Assembly (NCBI GenBank): GCA_004794785.1
Contig: SJOL01005610.1
Location: 142,098 to 206,097, forward strand
Source of the DNA: Opisthorchis felineus
Lineage: Eukaryota; Platyhelminthes; Trematoda; Opisthorchiida; Opisthorchiidae
Direction: 5' to 3'
Length of the DNA stretch: 64,000 bases
The notes below the pieces were generated by a model. That model did no database searches, was not told where the DNA came from, and saw nothing but the letters and a program-made list of their open reading frames with translations. The translations under genes and the position numbers were made by a program. Each line of letters opens with the position of its first letter. Positions within the stretch are counted from its first letter, which is position 1. This document shows, piece by piece, positions 46,991 through 61,300 of this stretch.

Positions 46991-49864
46991 ACCTTTAATA
47001 GGCTAGTGGGCGGGAACCAGCAAGAGGATTCTAGTTCGACCGTGCTTCCCAGTGGTTTGCGCGGAACCGGCTATCTTATCAACAAATCCAACAGTGTTGG
47101 TAGCTTATTTTTAATGGCTAACATCATCAGCAGCAACACGAAATAAACTCCACCCTGGAACAAGTCCCCTTAAAAGAATGGTCACCAAAGACGCCAAAAA
47201 TTCGAAAAATTCGCCGTCTGTTCTTACCCAATTGCCGACCCCTTTTATGGCCATTGGATACATATTCCTGCCCGCACTCAGCTGGCGTTTGATTTTTGTT
47301 TCTTGTAACCTCTGGCACAAATTGGCCGCTGGAATACTGATATGTAGTAGTGACCGCCACGGGTTCAGTAGAAAGGGTGCGCGAATGAAACGATGCACCA
47401 GTTTTTACTTACGTGTAAAAACTTTGACCTTTTTCGGGCCCGACGCCCATGGCTGGGCTATCGTGTCCACCCTATTCCTCTAACCTAGGGCCTGGACAGA
47501 CCGTTTGTTCCTTTATTGTTCGTGATGCTGAACTTTGTCGGTGCCATTTGCGCAGCCGGAACTTCAGGAAGCTAGTTTTTGTTTCCGGACTTGAATCTTA
47601 CTTCTAGGGCTAAAAGCCTGTTACAGCACAGGACGTTAGATGCAACAATCAATCCTCAAGCGAGATCCTAATAAACCCTGGCTGTTGTGTGCAATGAAAA
47701 CTGAACCTTCTGGTTTACTTTACGCTGGTGCAGAACCTTTTAGTGGGCTCCAGTTTACTGCATGGTACTATGGTTGAAAAGAATTTTAGGTAAATATCAA
47801 TGACAAACAGTACCATTTTTCAAGCGCGCGAAGCCCACTATCCCAAAGCGCTAAAACAGCAGCCGGTACATAGATGCACACTCATAATTCATCTGAAACC
47901 ATAGGTTGAACAAAGAAGACCCTTATTTAAAGTTTTAGTGATTGACAGTATTCATTCGAAGCATAAGAATACCTCCGAAAGTTCGTGGTTTCGCGAAATC
48001 TGTTTAAACGTACTCAAGGTCTACTTTGGGTGCGGAATTCATAGTTTAATAGGTGTCCTAGTTCGGCAGTATCCCCGTGATGAACGTGAAAGTTTTGTTG
48101 AGTATTTTGTTTACTTGGGTGTTTTCTCCCCTATTGGATCTCCAAAATTTTGAAAGTGTACATGACAAATAACTACGTCGTTTTTGATTGTGCAAACTCG
48201 AAATGGTGCAGCCATTTGCTAGATTCTATCCTAACCGCGATAACGACACTTTGATAGTGCCATGGAAATAACTATTGGGTTTATGGGCAAAACAACCAGG
48301 TAGTACAATACGGTAGCCGGTACTTTGCAGGTTTGGGGCAACCTCAGCGGAGCCGGTCTTGTTAGCTCATGAAACACGCTTGGTTGAGAATTGGTGGTAT
48401 ATGGTGAACTACCGGCAAGCCATCAGATCGCGTATGGCAGCCATGGTCCCGTCATTGCAACGTCTTACTTGGGTTGGTAAACAGCCGCGTACATGAACGT
48501 CTTGGGTGAGTCAGTTAGGGCTGTTGGAGTAGGTAGGATCAGTTCAGTGCCGCCCATTCAGAGAGTGAATGAGGGAGCTGCAGAGGAAGACAAGTTACCG
48601 GTTAGGGGCTATTTTGGGCAGTAGCATACCGAATAAGGATGTGCATGGCTTTCTGCTGTCACACGCTGTGCAGAAAATAGTGCTAATTAATCCTGGAAGC
48701 TGGGTGAGTCTAGAAAAACTAATGGTTCAAAGCGGCAAGGACAAGTGATCGGAGAACAGCGTGAGTTCATGATCATTTTGCATGTTTGGACAAAACGGTG
48801 ACCACAGCATAGCTAGGTTGCAGCCTAAGGAAGAGAGTAGAAACCTTGCATAATTAACTGCTTCAAAGGCGCCACGCTGCATGCATTTTTGCGTCCCTGC
48901 TAACTTAGACGGGACAACATTTTACTCCGCTATAATTGAAATTTTGGACTTATAGAAGGATTTCTGGGATAGATGCGATGACCAAGGCAAGGTAGGGAGG
49001 GTATTTTAGAAGAGGGTACGCACTTGAGGGGGGAGTTGTCAATCGTGCAGTTTTTCGAATCTCCCGCGGCCATGGGTTGCGGAGGGGAAACAGCAGTGTA
49101 CGGAAAGTGTTGGTGGATGCTCAGGGATGGGTAGTGGCTGAGAACACTAACCCGTTGAGACAAATGTGGATGGGCATGCAAGGCGCACTGAGGTGATGGA
49201 TGGGTCAGGGTCACTTGACAGATTAGAACACAAGCACAGCAATGGTAGCATTGTTGCGATGTATGTTACTTGGATTTGGTTTGAATGATACTTGTTCATG
49301 GGACAATGAGGCAGATTAAACCCTGCAGCACCCGGCCAGATCATCATCCGAGATAGAAAGTATCAGGAGTGGCTATCTTTGGACATGACTGTAGAAGTGA
49401 AGACGGGTGGCAACACGTCGGCATGAGCGACGAGTTTTGATGAGGACAAAACCCAAATATCAGGCGGGGAAAACAGCCTCACCGTAACCTGAAATGGTAA
49501 GCGAATTTCGATGTGTTGGACGTTTCTGAGAAGTGGAAGCATTTTCAGCTATAAACGGATGCTGAAGATCACAAAAGAGTAGGTTTACAGACGGGAGCAC
49601 GAGAGCTGACGATCGGTGTCCAACTGGGAGCTCCTAGTTGGTAAGGGTTCTGATGCGGTTGACCATGTGATGTTTCCAAGTTATGACGACAATGACAAAG
49701 CTGTTGTTTTTTAAAAGGTTTCTATAAAGGGTATCATTATCAGGAACCAGAAGCGGAGTGAATTTGAGATTTAGTGCTCTAGAGGAGCAGAACTGACACC
49801 AAGTGTACGCCCACTCACTAGATCTTCACAATGGCTACATCCATTTGTACACGTTTAAAGGCGC

Positions 49865-49945
49865 CTGAGGTCCTCGAACCCTAAGGCTCAAGTCTATACC
49901 ACTTAATCTTACGACGGTCTTTAGCTTTAAACTCGCTGCGTCTAA
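49865..49945 (-). repeat. Possible tRNA-derived promoter remnant
   Basis: The minus strand reads TAAGATTAAGTGGTATAGAC, then TTGAGCCTTA and GGGTTCGAGGACC. These resemble a Pol III A box and B box, though closer together than usual. No tRNA fold is possible. No second copy was found in the window. Confidence 0.25.
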
Positions 49946-51289
49946 TAAGGGGTATGATCACTGAATCTCGTCACCGCAATATAAGTGTACACTTGGACGA
50001 TGGGACCAAATGGGCAAGTATTAGGTTTGTCTTTATAAAAGTAAGAAGTCAGAACACTTTTATCGAGGTTATAAACCAGATTAAATCGAATATAACCCTT
50101 CCGTTTCACAGTTATCGTCGAGTGCAGGTGGTTTACGGGAAACGAAAACGTGATCACCCGTCACGGTTTTACTACCGAGATAAGTGAACAAAACATACTT
50201 CGCCAGTGATGTTTCGTAATTTTTTAGTGCGAATGCGGAGTAAAAATCCATTCGGTTATCATGATGAAGGGCCGCCCCTGGCCATTTGATGGGGCCATTA
50301 TGCATAGTCGAGGCCTCAATCAGTGACGCGCATAAACACAGGCCTTTAGTTACCACAAGTAGCCAAGTTAAGCGACAATACGTACGGTTATCCTGATGAA
50401 CGACAACGGATGGCCGTATTTTCCGGCAATTCCGATGAACTTTATGGAGCAATCGAGATTAGTGATGTCATGCCATCCAGTGGGAGAAATATCTCGCCTG
50501 GACGGTGGTAATTCGAGTGCATATATCTGAAAGCGCTGCATTATCTCCTGACCAGTTGCGCGTAACTAAAATGAAGCATCATTCACAAAGATGCATATTT
50601 GCATCACTACGTCACGAAGTATCAACTCGCCTTCGGTTCTTATACTGCATTCAGGGTGAGCTTCTAATAAACAGTGTTGTGACTAAACTTGATGAGCAAA
50701 CTCACCTGATCTATTGCGGCAGACGAGTATAACGGATCCAAACGTTGCTCATATCTTCACCTGGGTGGAATTTACACTGGGAGTTCTGTAACTGTTAAAC
50801 GTTAAAATATGCCACGAATCGATTTCGTGCTTTATCTTTTGAGCTGCTAATCTTATGCTGTTCAGCGGTAATCGGTGATGTGAAAGTTCGCTCACTTAAG
50901 CAAAAAAGCTATAAGCAGAATAACATTGAAACGTGCAGTCGGAATAGACTATATCCCTGTAAAGTTCTCACCTCCGGGAACCCCATCGTTTCGGCGAAAA
51001 TAATTCCGGTTTGCTTCAAATGGTTAGTGGAGCAGCATACACAGTTGCGGATTGTGGTCCTTCTGCCGGCATGAGCGACGCTGATAATTTGAAGCACACC
51101 AAAGATTTCTCTGTAAGCAAGGTTTTAGAGGAGAAAGCTTACATAAACTCGTGACGCCTTACGGTATTTATTCAAAATCTCCAAATCTCCCCAGAGTGTT
51201 ACGGTTCCGTCTTAACTTATTTGGGCGCGGGGTCTGTATTTTCATTGGCTCCATGGCTTAACGTAGTCTGTCGGTGAAGGTGGCGGGAG

Positions 51290-51571
51290 ATGTCGTGGAG
51301 AAGTTGGTCTCTACTTTTATTCTCCTTGATTATTTTGAATTTGATGGGGTATGTGGACAAGTTTCACCTTGTTTACGTCCACGTAAACCCAACAAGAGCA
51401 ACCACCTTTGACCTGTGTAGGAAAAAGTCATCTTCCGTTGCAGCAGGCTTCTTGCCAGACAGGGCCAAAGCCGAAGAAGCCAGTAATTCTCGTGAACTTC
51501 TATTGCAGGAAGCACACGCTGTGTCGGGCACCCAGCGAAATTCTATGTTTGCCGGTATAATGACTGCGTGA
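51290..51571 (+). CDS. Unrecognised open frame with a signal-peptide-like start, 93 codons
   Basis: I do not recognise this product. The N-terminus MSWRSWSLLLFSLIILNLMG has the layout of a signal peptide or signal anchor: a basic residue, then a Leu/Ile-rich core. The rest is hydrophilic, with RKKSSSVAAGFLPDRAKAEE. A GTATGT at 51349 in the frame could be a splice donor, so the real coding part may be only the hydrophobic start. The frame lies in non-coding-looking DNA; chance is a real possibility. Confidence 0.18.
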   Translation: MSWRSWSLLLFSLIILNLMGYVDKFHLVYVHVNPTRATTFDLCRKKSSSVAAGFLPDRAKAEEASNSRELLLQEAHAVSGTQRNSMFAGIMTA

Positions 51572-54500
51572 TGGTGACGTTCTACCACATGACGTTCTAC
51601 CACCCAATCAGCAAGCTTCTATCCGACATGCTCGCCGCCGAACAACGCCTCACACGAATAAAAGGAGTGCAGTGCTCTGCAGAAGTACAGTACTCCGCCA
51701 TCGGTGAGATGTTGCAGGCAAATTTTGGAAGGTTCTAGCTATCCAAAATATCTACAAGTGCCGAGCTCCACTTTTTAGCGCGTCAGTGTTTACGTTTTAC
51801 CTACTCAGGCAGAAGAAATAGCGCCAGTTCTTGCAAAACTCCGCAAATATTGTAGCATACCTTTTTTGGAAACTAATGGTGGTTTTTCAGCGACGTATGT
51901 TTTGCCCGCACGCAACAAATCGCTCCATTCCGACGTTTTGCAGAAGTCATAAATTTTGATGTTATGCACAGCAGGAAACGTATTAGATAACTACTTTTAC
52001 AGGATCTGGATTTCACCACACATGTACAAGCTGTACATCGTTCTTGTGACGGATGTTGTGGGGAGCATGCGGCCGGTCGTGTATGCTATCTCCAAAAGCA
52101 AGTATTCTTTGCTTTTGCGTGATCTGTTTGGCTTGTCCATAAACATTATTGGTTGACAGTGCTGCATTAATCGTTCATGATGGATAAACTGACATTACAA
52201 CTACAGGATGTCAGAGCTCCGTTCGGATGCGAAAATTGCGCTGTGCTATTTTCATGCACGCTAAGCTAGAGGGAAGCAAGAGCATTGAGTGCCATTTTTT
52301 GCAGACCATTTCCAACCCCAGTTGACATTTTCTGCCACACGGCCCGCTTTGATAACTCGGCTGGGTGAGTAATGATCAATCGGAAAATAGCCACGCAGAT
52401 TTCGCCATTATCTGAAAGAGTTGCGGAGAACCGACCCTCGCTTTGTCCCACCCAAGTGCCACTGGACACGAACCACTCATAATTGTAGCATTCATGCCCT
52501 GCGCGGGTTGGCTCACTTCGGAAACGTGACTAATGACCGCCCTAAAAATGCAAACGGGTGTTTAAAGAGGCATGTGCAATAAGCCAATGACCTGAATCAT
52601 TCCATCCAGAAGATCCCCCGACCCAGCGCTTGGTTCAAGTTGGTTCAAGCCTGGTTCATTAAAAGTTATTTACAGCATAAACAAACCAGCATGGTAGCAA
52701 AAGAACGGGAAGGCTACCACCTCAGAAAGTCAGAACCCACTATCAGTAACAACACCAATGAAAGAATGTGGGTGCACATTATTCCTTAGCAGATACCACG
52801 CACTTGTCTTTCTCGAGGAAAGAGTCATATTCGAACGGAAGTGCCTACTGACTAAAGAAGGCAGATGTTTGGAGTTCAGTAGCGTCAAAAAAGGTGCTAT
52901 GCTCGGTCGGCGTACTTTAAGAAATTCGCTTACAGCGTGACCGTACAATAGCCTACATAGTCTCAGAGCCCTGGTGTGGATCAGTAAATTTTGATGAGGA
53001 TCCCTATAGTGGCCAGCATTGACACTAATGTTGTGGCCTTTCATTTAGCCACTCGTATGTCGAAAGTAGTGCATAATCATTCCATGTAACATCGGTACCA
53101 GAGGCACGCGATTTGAGATTGCATTTCAAGAGACGAGGAGTCCTCCTTCTCAGTGGGTTCAGGCGCAAACTGAGCACACTCGTTTAAGTTTTCATGCAAA
53201 CGAATAGCTATCCATTTGATTACGAGCACATTCAGAAAACAGTAGTCTTCGCTGGTTCAATGGCCTCAACTGATCTGCTCAAAACCAGTTCGTGCATCTG
53301 AGCCATCAGCATTCCGAAAAATAAAACATATCTACCCACTGATAAACAAATGGGAAGTAGCTACGATAGTTGTTTTGAATACTTGTACGCAACGGCTGTC
53401 GACCTATTTACAGTTGGCTCCATGGACCAAGCTTGATAATTGAACGCTAGGTATACGCACTAGGTCAAATGAAATGCAGTGCCACAGTGGTGAAAATGTA
53501 CGATCCCAGTTTTCTCAAAACACCATACATTTTAGCATACAAATGACGTGGAAACAGCCACACCTTCGGAAACACAAATAAGGAGGGTGCGCACCCAATG
53601 TACAACGCACAGTGAAGAATTGTTCAAGAAGTATCAATTTCCACGTGACACTGTCTTAGACAGACCCGAGCGGAAGCAACTTCGTTCAAGAAAATAGGTT
53701 AAGCCCTTACTATTCTTTGTAATCCGTGGCCTGAATTAATGATGAAGAGCGTTCCCAAATGTTTTCAAATGTGACTTCTTCATCCATCAGTGTCTACCCA
53801 GTAACCCCGGGTAAGCACAGAGTGCAAACTTGATTAGCTCAGGATGCAACAATCACTTATGCCTGAACTACGCATGCCTATAACGTAAAGGCACCCAGTG
53901 TGACTTTATAAACCCAAGCATGCGAACTGCGCTAGAAGGAGTGAAATTCCGAAAGGGTAAATTTTGAATTGTGATAACTTTTTCACGTCTGCTTGAATCA
54001 AGAACTATGCAGAGTAAACTGACAGTGGTTAGCAGTGTGAGGGAAAAACACAAACCGCATCTATTGATGACATACTTAGGACAAAACTTTTCATGTTTTC
54101 CTTCACAAATGATGTCACAGTGGTGGCTTGTCGAGATCAGTGGAACAACCATATGGTGCTGATGAACAAAAGGCCCAGAGACTTGCGTCTCAGGGATCAG
54201 AAGGACGGAGGACGCTAAATTATTTTGGACCCCAACAAAAACAAAGGAGTGGCAGGAGGCTTAAATAAAGTCGAGAAAGTATAGGACCGCGGGGGCATGC
54301 AATTCATGCACAAACCAGTATTTTGATTGGTTAGTTGTGCAAAAGCCAGGAAGTGCGCACATTCAAATTGCACTCGCGCACCAGTCAGGTGAAGAAAGAA
54401 TTAAATGCTTGAAACGCATAAATTGAAGAAAGATGGATTGTCAGAGCGGGCGAGAAAATAGTCTAAAACAATTGGGAGAATTCATTCCAGACCTCTGCGT

Positions 54501-54839
54501 ACTGCCTGTGGGATATGTACAATTTGACATTTGCATGGTGGATACGCAAACTTAGCACTACAAAACCTATCCACGTGCCATCGACCTCTTTTTCTTCAAG
54601 CAACATTTTCGCGACTACCCGCACCACTTCTTTCAATGAATGTTCGGCAGGAAGTCGATATTTGCGTTTTCGGATATCTCGGATCAAAATCAACTACATA
54701 TCCAAGACTTTTCACACTGGGAACTTTTAACTGCTTTTTTCTTGCTGAATACTTTCATGCTGTGGATGACTGTCAGCAAGAGAATTAGTGTCCTGTGAAG
54801 AAACGTGAAGAAACGGGGAAAGTCGAATACATGTCGGGC

Positions 54840-54912
54840 GACGGTCCCCGGATTCGAACTGCCAACTCGCCGGTCTCTGCGTACAAGCTTATCCAACTAC
54901 GCCATCGAGACA
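54840..54912 (-). repeat. tRNA-like remnant or tRNA-derived SINE head
   Basis: On the minus strand GATGGCGTAGTTGGATAAGC fits a Pol III A box and CAGTTCGAATCCGG a B box, about 30 bases apart. The acceptor and T stems do not pair, so it is not a functional tRNA. Confidence 0.55.
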
Positions 54913-57774
54913 TGGAACACCGTTGGTTGAAAGCCCTGTTAAGCGGTCAAGCCTATTTGGACCAATCGTGTGTTCGGGCATGGGCCATGTGACTCGGTCC
55001 AACCAATCATTTGCTTGAGTTTGGCTTGTGCATGAATCGATAATCGGCTTCAGGCGAAAGAGGACTCACTGACCGTTAATTCTGTTCCTTCAATGTACTT
55101 GACGCGTCAGCATGCATTACGTTCCAATCGTTGGGTAGTTTTTGTTGGAAAGATGGGGAATTTTACCGAAGCGGATTGGCTCTGATAATTTATCCAATGT
55201 GGTCAAACTAAGGTCTTGTGACTGCTTGGTTAGAGTTGGACTCGGTGTCGATGGTACGGTTACAGAATACTGATTCAGACTCAGTTTGAACAATGTGGTG
55301 AGTAGAGAGCAGTTGGACACCCATCAAGAACACACAGCAAAAATGATGGTCTGGTACTTTTTTAGTTACTTACTTAAGTTAATTTTCTTGGAGTTCACAA
55401 AAAGTGAGGAGGTTATTGTGAGCAACCAACCAAAATCAAACTTAATCATGCGAATGCAACTACTTCGCATCTGGAAGGAAAACGCTTTAATTTATGCTAG
55501 TTTGGATTTACGGGGTTAAGAATCCGCTAGAACGGGAGTATCTGAATAAGAAAACTAAATGTCACTCAGTAGAGTATGAAATTTCGGTGACCCAAGGCCA
55601 TATGTTTACCAGAATTCCCTGATGATTGTAACCCGACTATTGGCGCTTCTGCCCTCGGATCAAAATGATCCAAAACAACACGAAAGTTAGGAATTTCCGA
55701 ACAGTGTCTGAAGTCTAACGTACCTTTCATAGCAAGTTATTCGATTCCAGTTTTGCGCAAAAAGTGGGTAGTGTAGTGGTCTGGGCATCCAAAAAAGCTA
55801 CTTTAGGAAGAGTGTGTGGCAAAGAAATAAATATAATTACCCTGAATTGAGTACACAATAATAAAAAGGGTCGAATGGAACAGAATCACTAAGAATTGTT
55901 CTTTTTAAAGTAGTTCGTCCTTGGCCCAGGTCAGTGAATAAATAATAATCCGATCGTGGATGTCCAGGGGTCTTATTTCCGGGAAGCTCTCATATACAAT
56001 AAACTCCGAAGACAGTCTGAAATGTTTTGATACCAGAGTTAGCACATGAAGCTCGCGAATGACCGGTGTAAGCGCGAGTGAAATGAGAAGAGAAATCGGA
56101 GAATGCGACCACTCATGTATTGTATGTAATTTGTTCAAAATGCGCGTTTTTGTGGTTTTGCGTATTAGACAAAAAAAGTTTATGAAATTGATGAAATACG
56201 TAACGTTATAATGAAAGCAAAAGAAAGGTACAAAACACCACAGTAGCATTCCTTACAGAACCTGAAACAAGAATATCTCGTCACCCGCGCCACCTGGTCC
56301 ATTAATTTAGGGCCTTCTGTGGTTGTGTGACACCCGAAAACTTGCATTTTATGTTGTTGGCTCTGAAACGAACCGATTCTTGCCCACCATATCCGTCAAC
56401 CGGCGTTTGAACCCGCTTTGCGTTTCCTAGCCGTGCCGCTTAATACACCCCTAAGATAAAGGTCATATCGTGGATAGATCCTAAATGTACACAGTGCAAA
56501 GGCAACTACTACCATCTGAATTATGGAGTGCAAAGGCAATATTCTTCGACCTTTCGTGTAGGTGTTGGATGTACTGCGGAAATTAGCCTCTTGTCTTGGA
56601 CATTTATCTGTCATAAAATGCAAGTTGATGGCTAACCATTTCTCACCGAACGAATGCTCACGAAGGAACACCTAGAAGTATAAGGACTCGGTAAAGCAGT
56701 AGGTGAGGATAACGAGTTAATTGAATATTTGGATCAAGCACGTAACATTGCTCGGAAGGTTAATAAAATACTTTCCATGGTCGGCCAAGCAAATGGATAT
56801 GTTTGAACCCAGACTGTACCTATTAGGTACGGTGCGATATGGTGGCGGAGCGAAGAAAAACCGCAGTAACCCCTGTTGGAACGAGCATTTAAGACATATG
56901 AACAACACATTTCGTCAGGTTTCAGTAACGCTGATTTAAAACCATATCCGGGGAATAAGGTCACATAATACATTTAAAAAGGTAGTCAAATGGAGCAGGT
57001 GCATATAGTTAAGTCTGTGCAGAAGGTGGAACCAATTTAATGTGTATACTGATTGTAACTGGTAGGTGTACTTTTTTGCCGAACAATCTGGCTCAGTGTA
57101 AAAGTGTTCAAAATTAATTTTAAAAGTAATGTTGAAAACCGCCTGTCGGCTCACCCCTATTACTCGTGTAGAGTCTGTGGAAGACAGAGCATTCGAGTAC
57201 TTAGCAACTTTTTGATAAACATGTGATAGTGTTCTGGAGCATCAATTTTTTTCAGTTTGCAGTTGTTCTTCAACTGAAGCCACTTCACCTGCAAAGCCCT
57301 TCATTACGCCGTACAAATTTAGCGCCATTTTGTTTTTTTCTAGAAGCCTCATATTTAGTTGATCACAATGGGTTAACAGATCTACTAAAAACACAAATAG
57401 AGCTAACCATACTCGGGCTGAGAATTGCCTTAAAAATGTGAGACGCTGCAGCGAGTTCATGAATTTTGCAGCCATCCTCAAAAATTAGCCCCGTATTACT
57501 TTTGTCCGTGCGAAAATTAAAAATCGCACTCCGATTTCCGCAGCATCGGCGCAAAGTATTCAAAGAAATAAGCTGTCGAATGCAAGCACGATAAGGCAGG
57601 TCGCAAGAACAGGACCAAACTAGCCAAAAAAAAGTCTAAAAGTGACCGTGATAAGGGGAATAGGATCGGATGAAAAAAACTTAAGAAAATGGCTGGTATC
57701 ACGAAGGCGCACTTCATGGTGTGCACTTTGACAAGGGACAGAATTAACAGATTAAGTGAATCGAAGTCTTCCGG

Positions 57775-57975
57775 ATGGCATTTGGTTTGTCCCGCCAAGC
57801 CGCTCTTTACACTAGGCAAATTTCTTCCTTGATCAACCGCTACGCATCCATGTTGATTCCTTTGGACTTTGTAGCCCGGCAAGGATTTCCGTATCCGTTC
57901 GAAGATTTCTCCGGGTTTGGTTCCACACGTGTTACAAGTGGATATGAAGGGTTATCCGAATCAGGTTTAATCTAA
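57775..57975 (+). CDS. Unrecognised short open frame, 66 codons
   Basis: I do not recognise this product. It starts ATG GCA TTT and encodes MAFGLSRQAALYTRQISSLI, then PLDFVARQGFPYPFEDFSGF, ending SESGLI then TAA. The composition is balanced and not repeat-like, with a basic, Arg-containing start and no acidic residue in the first 29 positions. The opposite strand is also open here, which weakens the case. Confidence 0.15.
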   Translation: MAFGLSRQAALYTRQISSLINRYASMLIPLDFVARQGFPYPFEDFSGFGSTRVTSGYEGLSESGLI

Positions 57976-58332
57976 AAGGGTGTGTGATTTGACGTCTCTT
58001 GAATTTTTTGGGACGAAGTAGAAATGAGTTGGGTTGCAAATTATCGACGGAACGGATAAACCAGGATGAATCTGCTGTGCTGATTCCCCATGTGAATCAA
58101 CGGTGAACAGCGGTCGTTTTTTTTGTGTTCTGGCTACTCATGAGTAACGTGATTTACGCCCGTTTATTGTAACGCCGTTTTGTTTCTTTACTACTCGTTT
58201 CCCACGGTTTCGCTCCTAGCTAGGGTCCGCTTACTCTCCAGTAACTGAATTCACTATTTTGTTGCCCGTCCGTCATTACTTGCAAGTTCGTCTCAGTTCT
58301 ATATGTTTTCGAGCTTCCGTTCTGTCAGAAAA

Positions 58333-58398
58333 ACGGACCGGCCGGGTATCGAACCCAGAGCTTCTCGGATGGTTGTCCACTTCACCAACTGGACCCCC
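58333..58398 (-). repeat. tRNA pseudogene or SINE head with Pol III terminator
   Basis: The minus strand has an A-box-like GGTCCAGTTGGTGAAGTGG and a B-box GGGTTCGATACCC. The T arm pairs fully (CTGGG with CCCGG). Directly after comes TTTTT, a Pol III terminator. The acceptor stem does not close into seven pairs and no clear anticodon arm forms, so I do not call a functional tRNA. Confidence 0.5.
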
Positions 58399-61300
58399 GG
58401 AGTGCCCTATTTTTGTATTACCTATATGCCGCATCTGTGAGATAGCCTTTGGAGAGATTTTTTTAAACGGACCTGAGCGCGCAATCTGATTTGTCACGTG
58501 ACACGAGCTGCCGCATCGCGCCGCCAGCCAAAGACAGTCCCTTACCTCCCGACCGTGCTGATTGTTTTCTGCGCCGTTGTCTCTCTATACCGCCAACTCA
58601 CACTGACAGACTGCCCGTATCTGTACGTTTGTACATCGTTTGGTGCTTACTTGCTGTTGATTCCAGAAAGCCCTGCTGTTTCACTGACCATTTTCTGCTC
58701 CTGCTGATTGCGCCATTATTGACTGTACGTCTGCTTAATTCGCGATGCTTACTAACCCGTTTGTGTATAGAACCAGTTCCTGTCAGTTCTCAATATATCA
58801 TCTGCTGCCCTCGTCTGTCTGTTCCTATTGTCTCCTGGCTACGAACTGCGTGTAATCTGATAGCCGCAAACTTCCTGTGAGATCCTTAGCCGCCCGGATC
58901 TTACATGCAGGATACTGGAGATCTGTGGATCACAACAGCATAAATGCAAGATAAGTGGCGATAAGGAGAGAGAATGGATTTTTCACTGGGAATCCGGACC
59001 TCAACAAAACTGAATTTCGGATTTCAAACACCTGCATTTTTAACTAGCTTGAATACCGGTTTTAGTAGGCTCACTATTTTTCAAACAAGCCCAGGGTCTC
59101 TGTTGAGGTAGACTGAACGCATCACTACTATCCCTGCACCAGTTTAGGCAGTCAGAGATTGATGCAAAAAGATTGTGTCTTCAAAAACATAAGTTCAAAA
59201 GGAGCTATGTTTGAATCACACGCGTGGGGAATCACTAAATAGCCTTAATGTATCTCGGTTTTGTGTCAGAGAACAGAGATGACCGTTGATCACCGCCTGA
59301 CGTCTACTTATGAGTAGCTGAAAATCATTGCGTAAAACCTGTCTCAAGGGAAGTCGGATGACAAATCAAGCCAGGAACTGGGCTAATGGATTTCAGCAGA
59401 TTGAAAAGATAGAAAAATGAGGTGCTGATTGTCGCAAAAGGATCAGAAGTAATTTTGAAATGCTCCTGTGAATCACTGCATATCCGTTCACCTCGAAGCC
59501 AGTGCTGTTACAATTATTTCTTAGACCACTCCTATTTCGGTTTCCCGTTGTAGCCACGTCTGTAAATCAGATGGCCCATTTATAGGGCCTTGGATCTCAT
59601 CTTTCCACATTAAAGGTTGCTTTCAAAACCCACTATTTTCAGTATGTCCGAGTACACGGTTGACAAAGTAGCATCAACACTAAACCTACGATTAGAATGT
59701 GTATACTGGAAGACTCAACCTCGATATTTATCTGGGATGGTTTTACATTTTTCAAAATGCATGTTCACATGAGCTACAACTAAGACCAGTGGCATGCCCA
59801 TGAAAAGTTGAAAGTAACCTGAGCATCACTGTACAACTCTGAAACTAAATAGAGGACACATTTCGTCATTCTAACGTGCGGAGGAAAGGATGTGCCGTAG
59901 TTACATAATCGATTCAATCCATGCCATGGCAGCCCTGTTATTTTTCAGCCAACTCTATGGCGCCGTCCGTGTGCATCTGTCGTTTCTGGCGTTGTTACAC
60001 TATCGAGTTGTGGGTTTGGTAAAGCATCTTCATTGCTCACACAGCTATAGGTCGTGAGATGTGGGTCGCTGCACATATGATACCCCGGTGCGAAGCTCTG
60101 CCATGATGGTGACATAGCCCAACGTCTTCAATCAAGACTGCTAGCCCAACGTTTCACACCCACCTCGTTAGTCGCAAAAGTTCAGGTTTCCACTCATTGT
60201 ACTACCCAGCCTGTGGAAGCAACTCGATTGAGGATGCTCATCCATACAGGTTTACTCTACAACTCCCAGCGAGAAGAGCTGTTCCAAAGTAAGCAAAGGT
60301 ATACGATGAGGCCTGTCTACCTCGGTGCTGAAAATTTGATCGAAAAATACAGTGGTTATAGCAACAATATGTTGAAGTCAGTGAGTGAAATAGAAGAACC
60401 CTTTCGGTTTGTCCATAAATCTGTTTCTTAAGACACATAGTGTCAACAAGAAAGGACCAACAAAAGATCACCACCATTGGTTGATAAAGTAAGAATAAGT
60501 GGTTTGGTGAAGGGCATCGATACAGGCTATCCCAAAGATCCTCGTCGCTGTATACCACAGCGCTCGAATTGATAGATCAAGTAAATTGCCATACCTGCAA
60601 CAAACATACGCAAATACCTAAGTGTGCTTCTCATTCGCAAATATTTCCGTGAAGTAACTCATTTTTGTAGAGTTACAAGTTGTGAAGGTGAGCCTTGTGT
60701 TTAACAGATGGTTTGGATAGACTGCACAATTTCCACATCGAATGAGTAGTTTTGTGCTACTCTCCCACAGTTTGGTAGAGTTCTACCATCTCATATTCTG
60801 GGCTACTTTGCGATATCATTGACTGGGTTTTTTTGAAATTAATTTCATCTATAAATATACAGCCGAACTCCGAGTTTATTGCTAATCTGACATTTTCCTT
60901 ATGAATTAGACAAAGCATTAAAGGTATTTTTTGTACAATCGTCATGGGGTTCTGGTTACGGCGTCTTTTGTATCATTCCACAGGATGCAATACGTCGAGA
61001 AGAGACCGTTTCTTGGCGGGTTAGAGTAAAACCGGAAAAAATCACGAACTCGGCGTTGTATCAGATTGTGACGACAACCGACTACGCACAACAGGCGCAT
61101 AACGGTAGCTCGTGCATAAACACGACCAAACCTTAATGAGCCAAACTGGGGACACGTTTGCAATCGGAAGTTGGGCGCAATTGAAAAAAATCGACATCCA
61201 AGGTCATGTTTTCTCTGCCTTTCTGGTTTTGAGTGCATGTCATGAATATGTGCACCCGGATTGGATAGACGGAAAAAGTCGGATAGCAATAAAAGTGAAG

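Larger units (their letters stand above)
46991..54839. other. No recognisable gene apart from the short frame at 51290
   Basis: Short open frames on both strands. None has a recognisable domain or a plausible exon chain. Confidence 0.45.

Noticed and set aside
46620..47006. 128-codon frame on the plus strand
   Set aside because: Starts at TTG and lies over a decayed copy of the LINE 5' leader.
54840..54912. tRNA gene
   Set aside because: A and B boxes fit, but the acceptor and T stems fail to pair.
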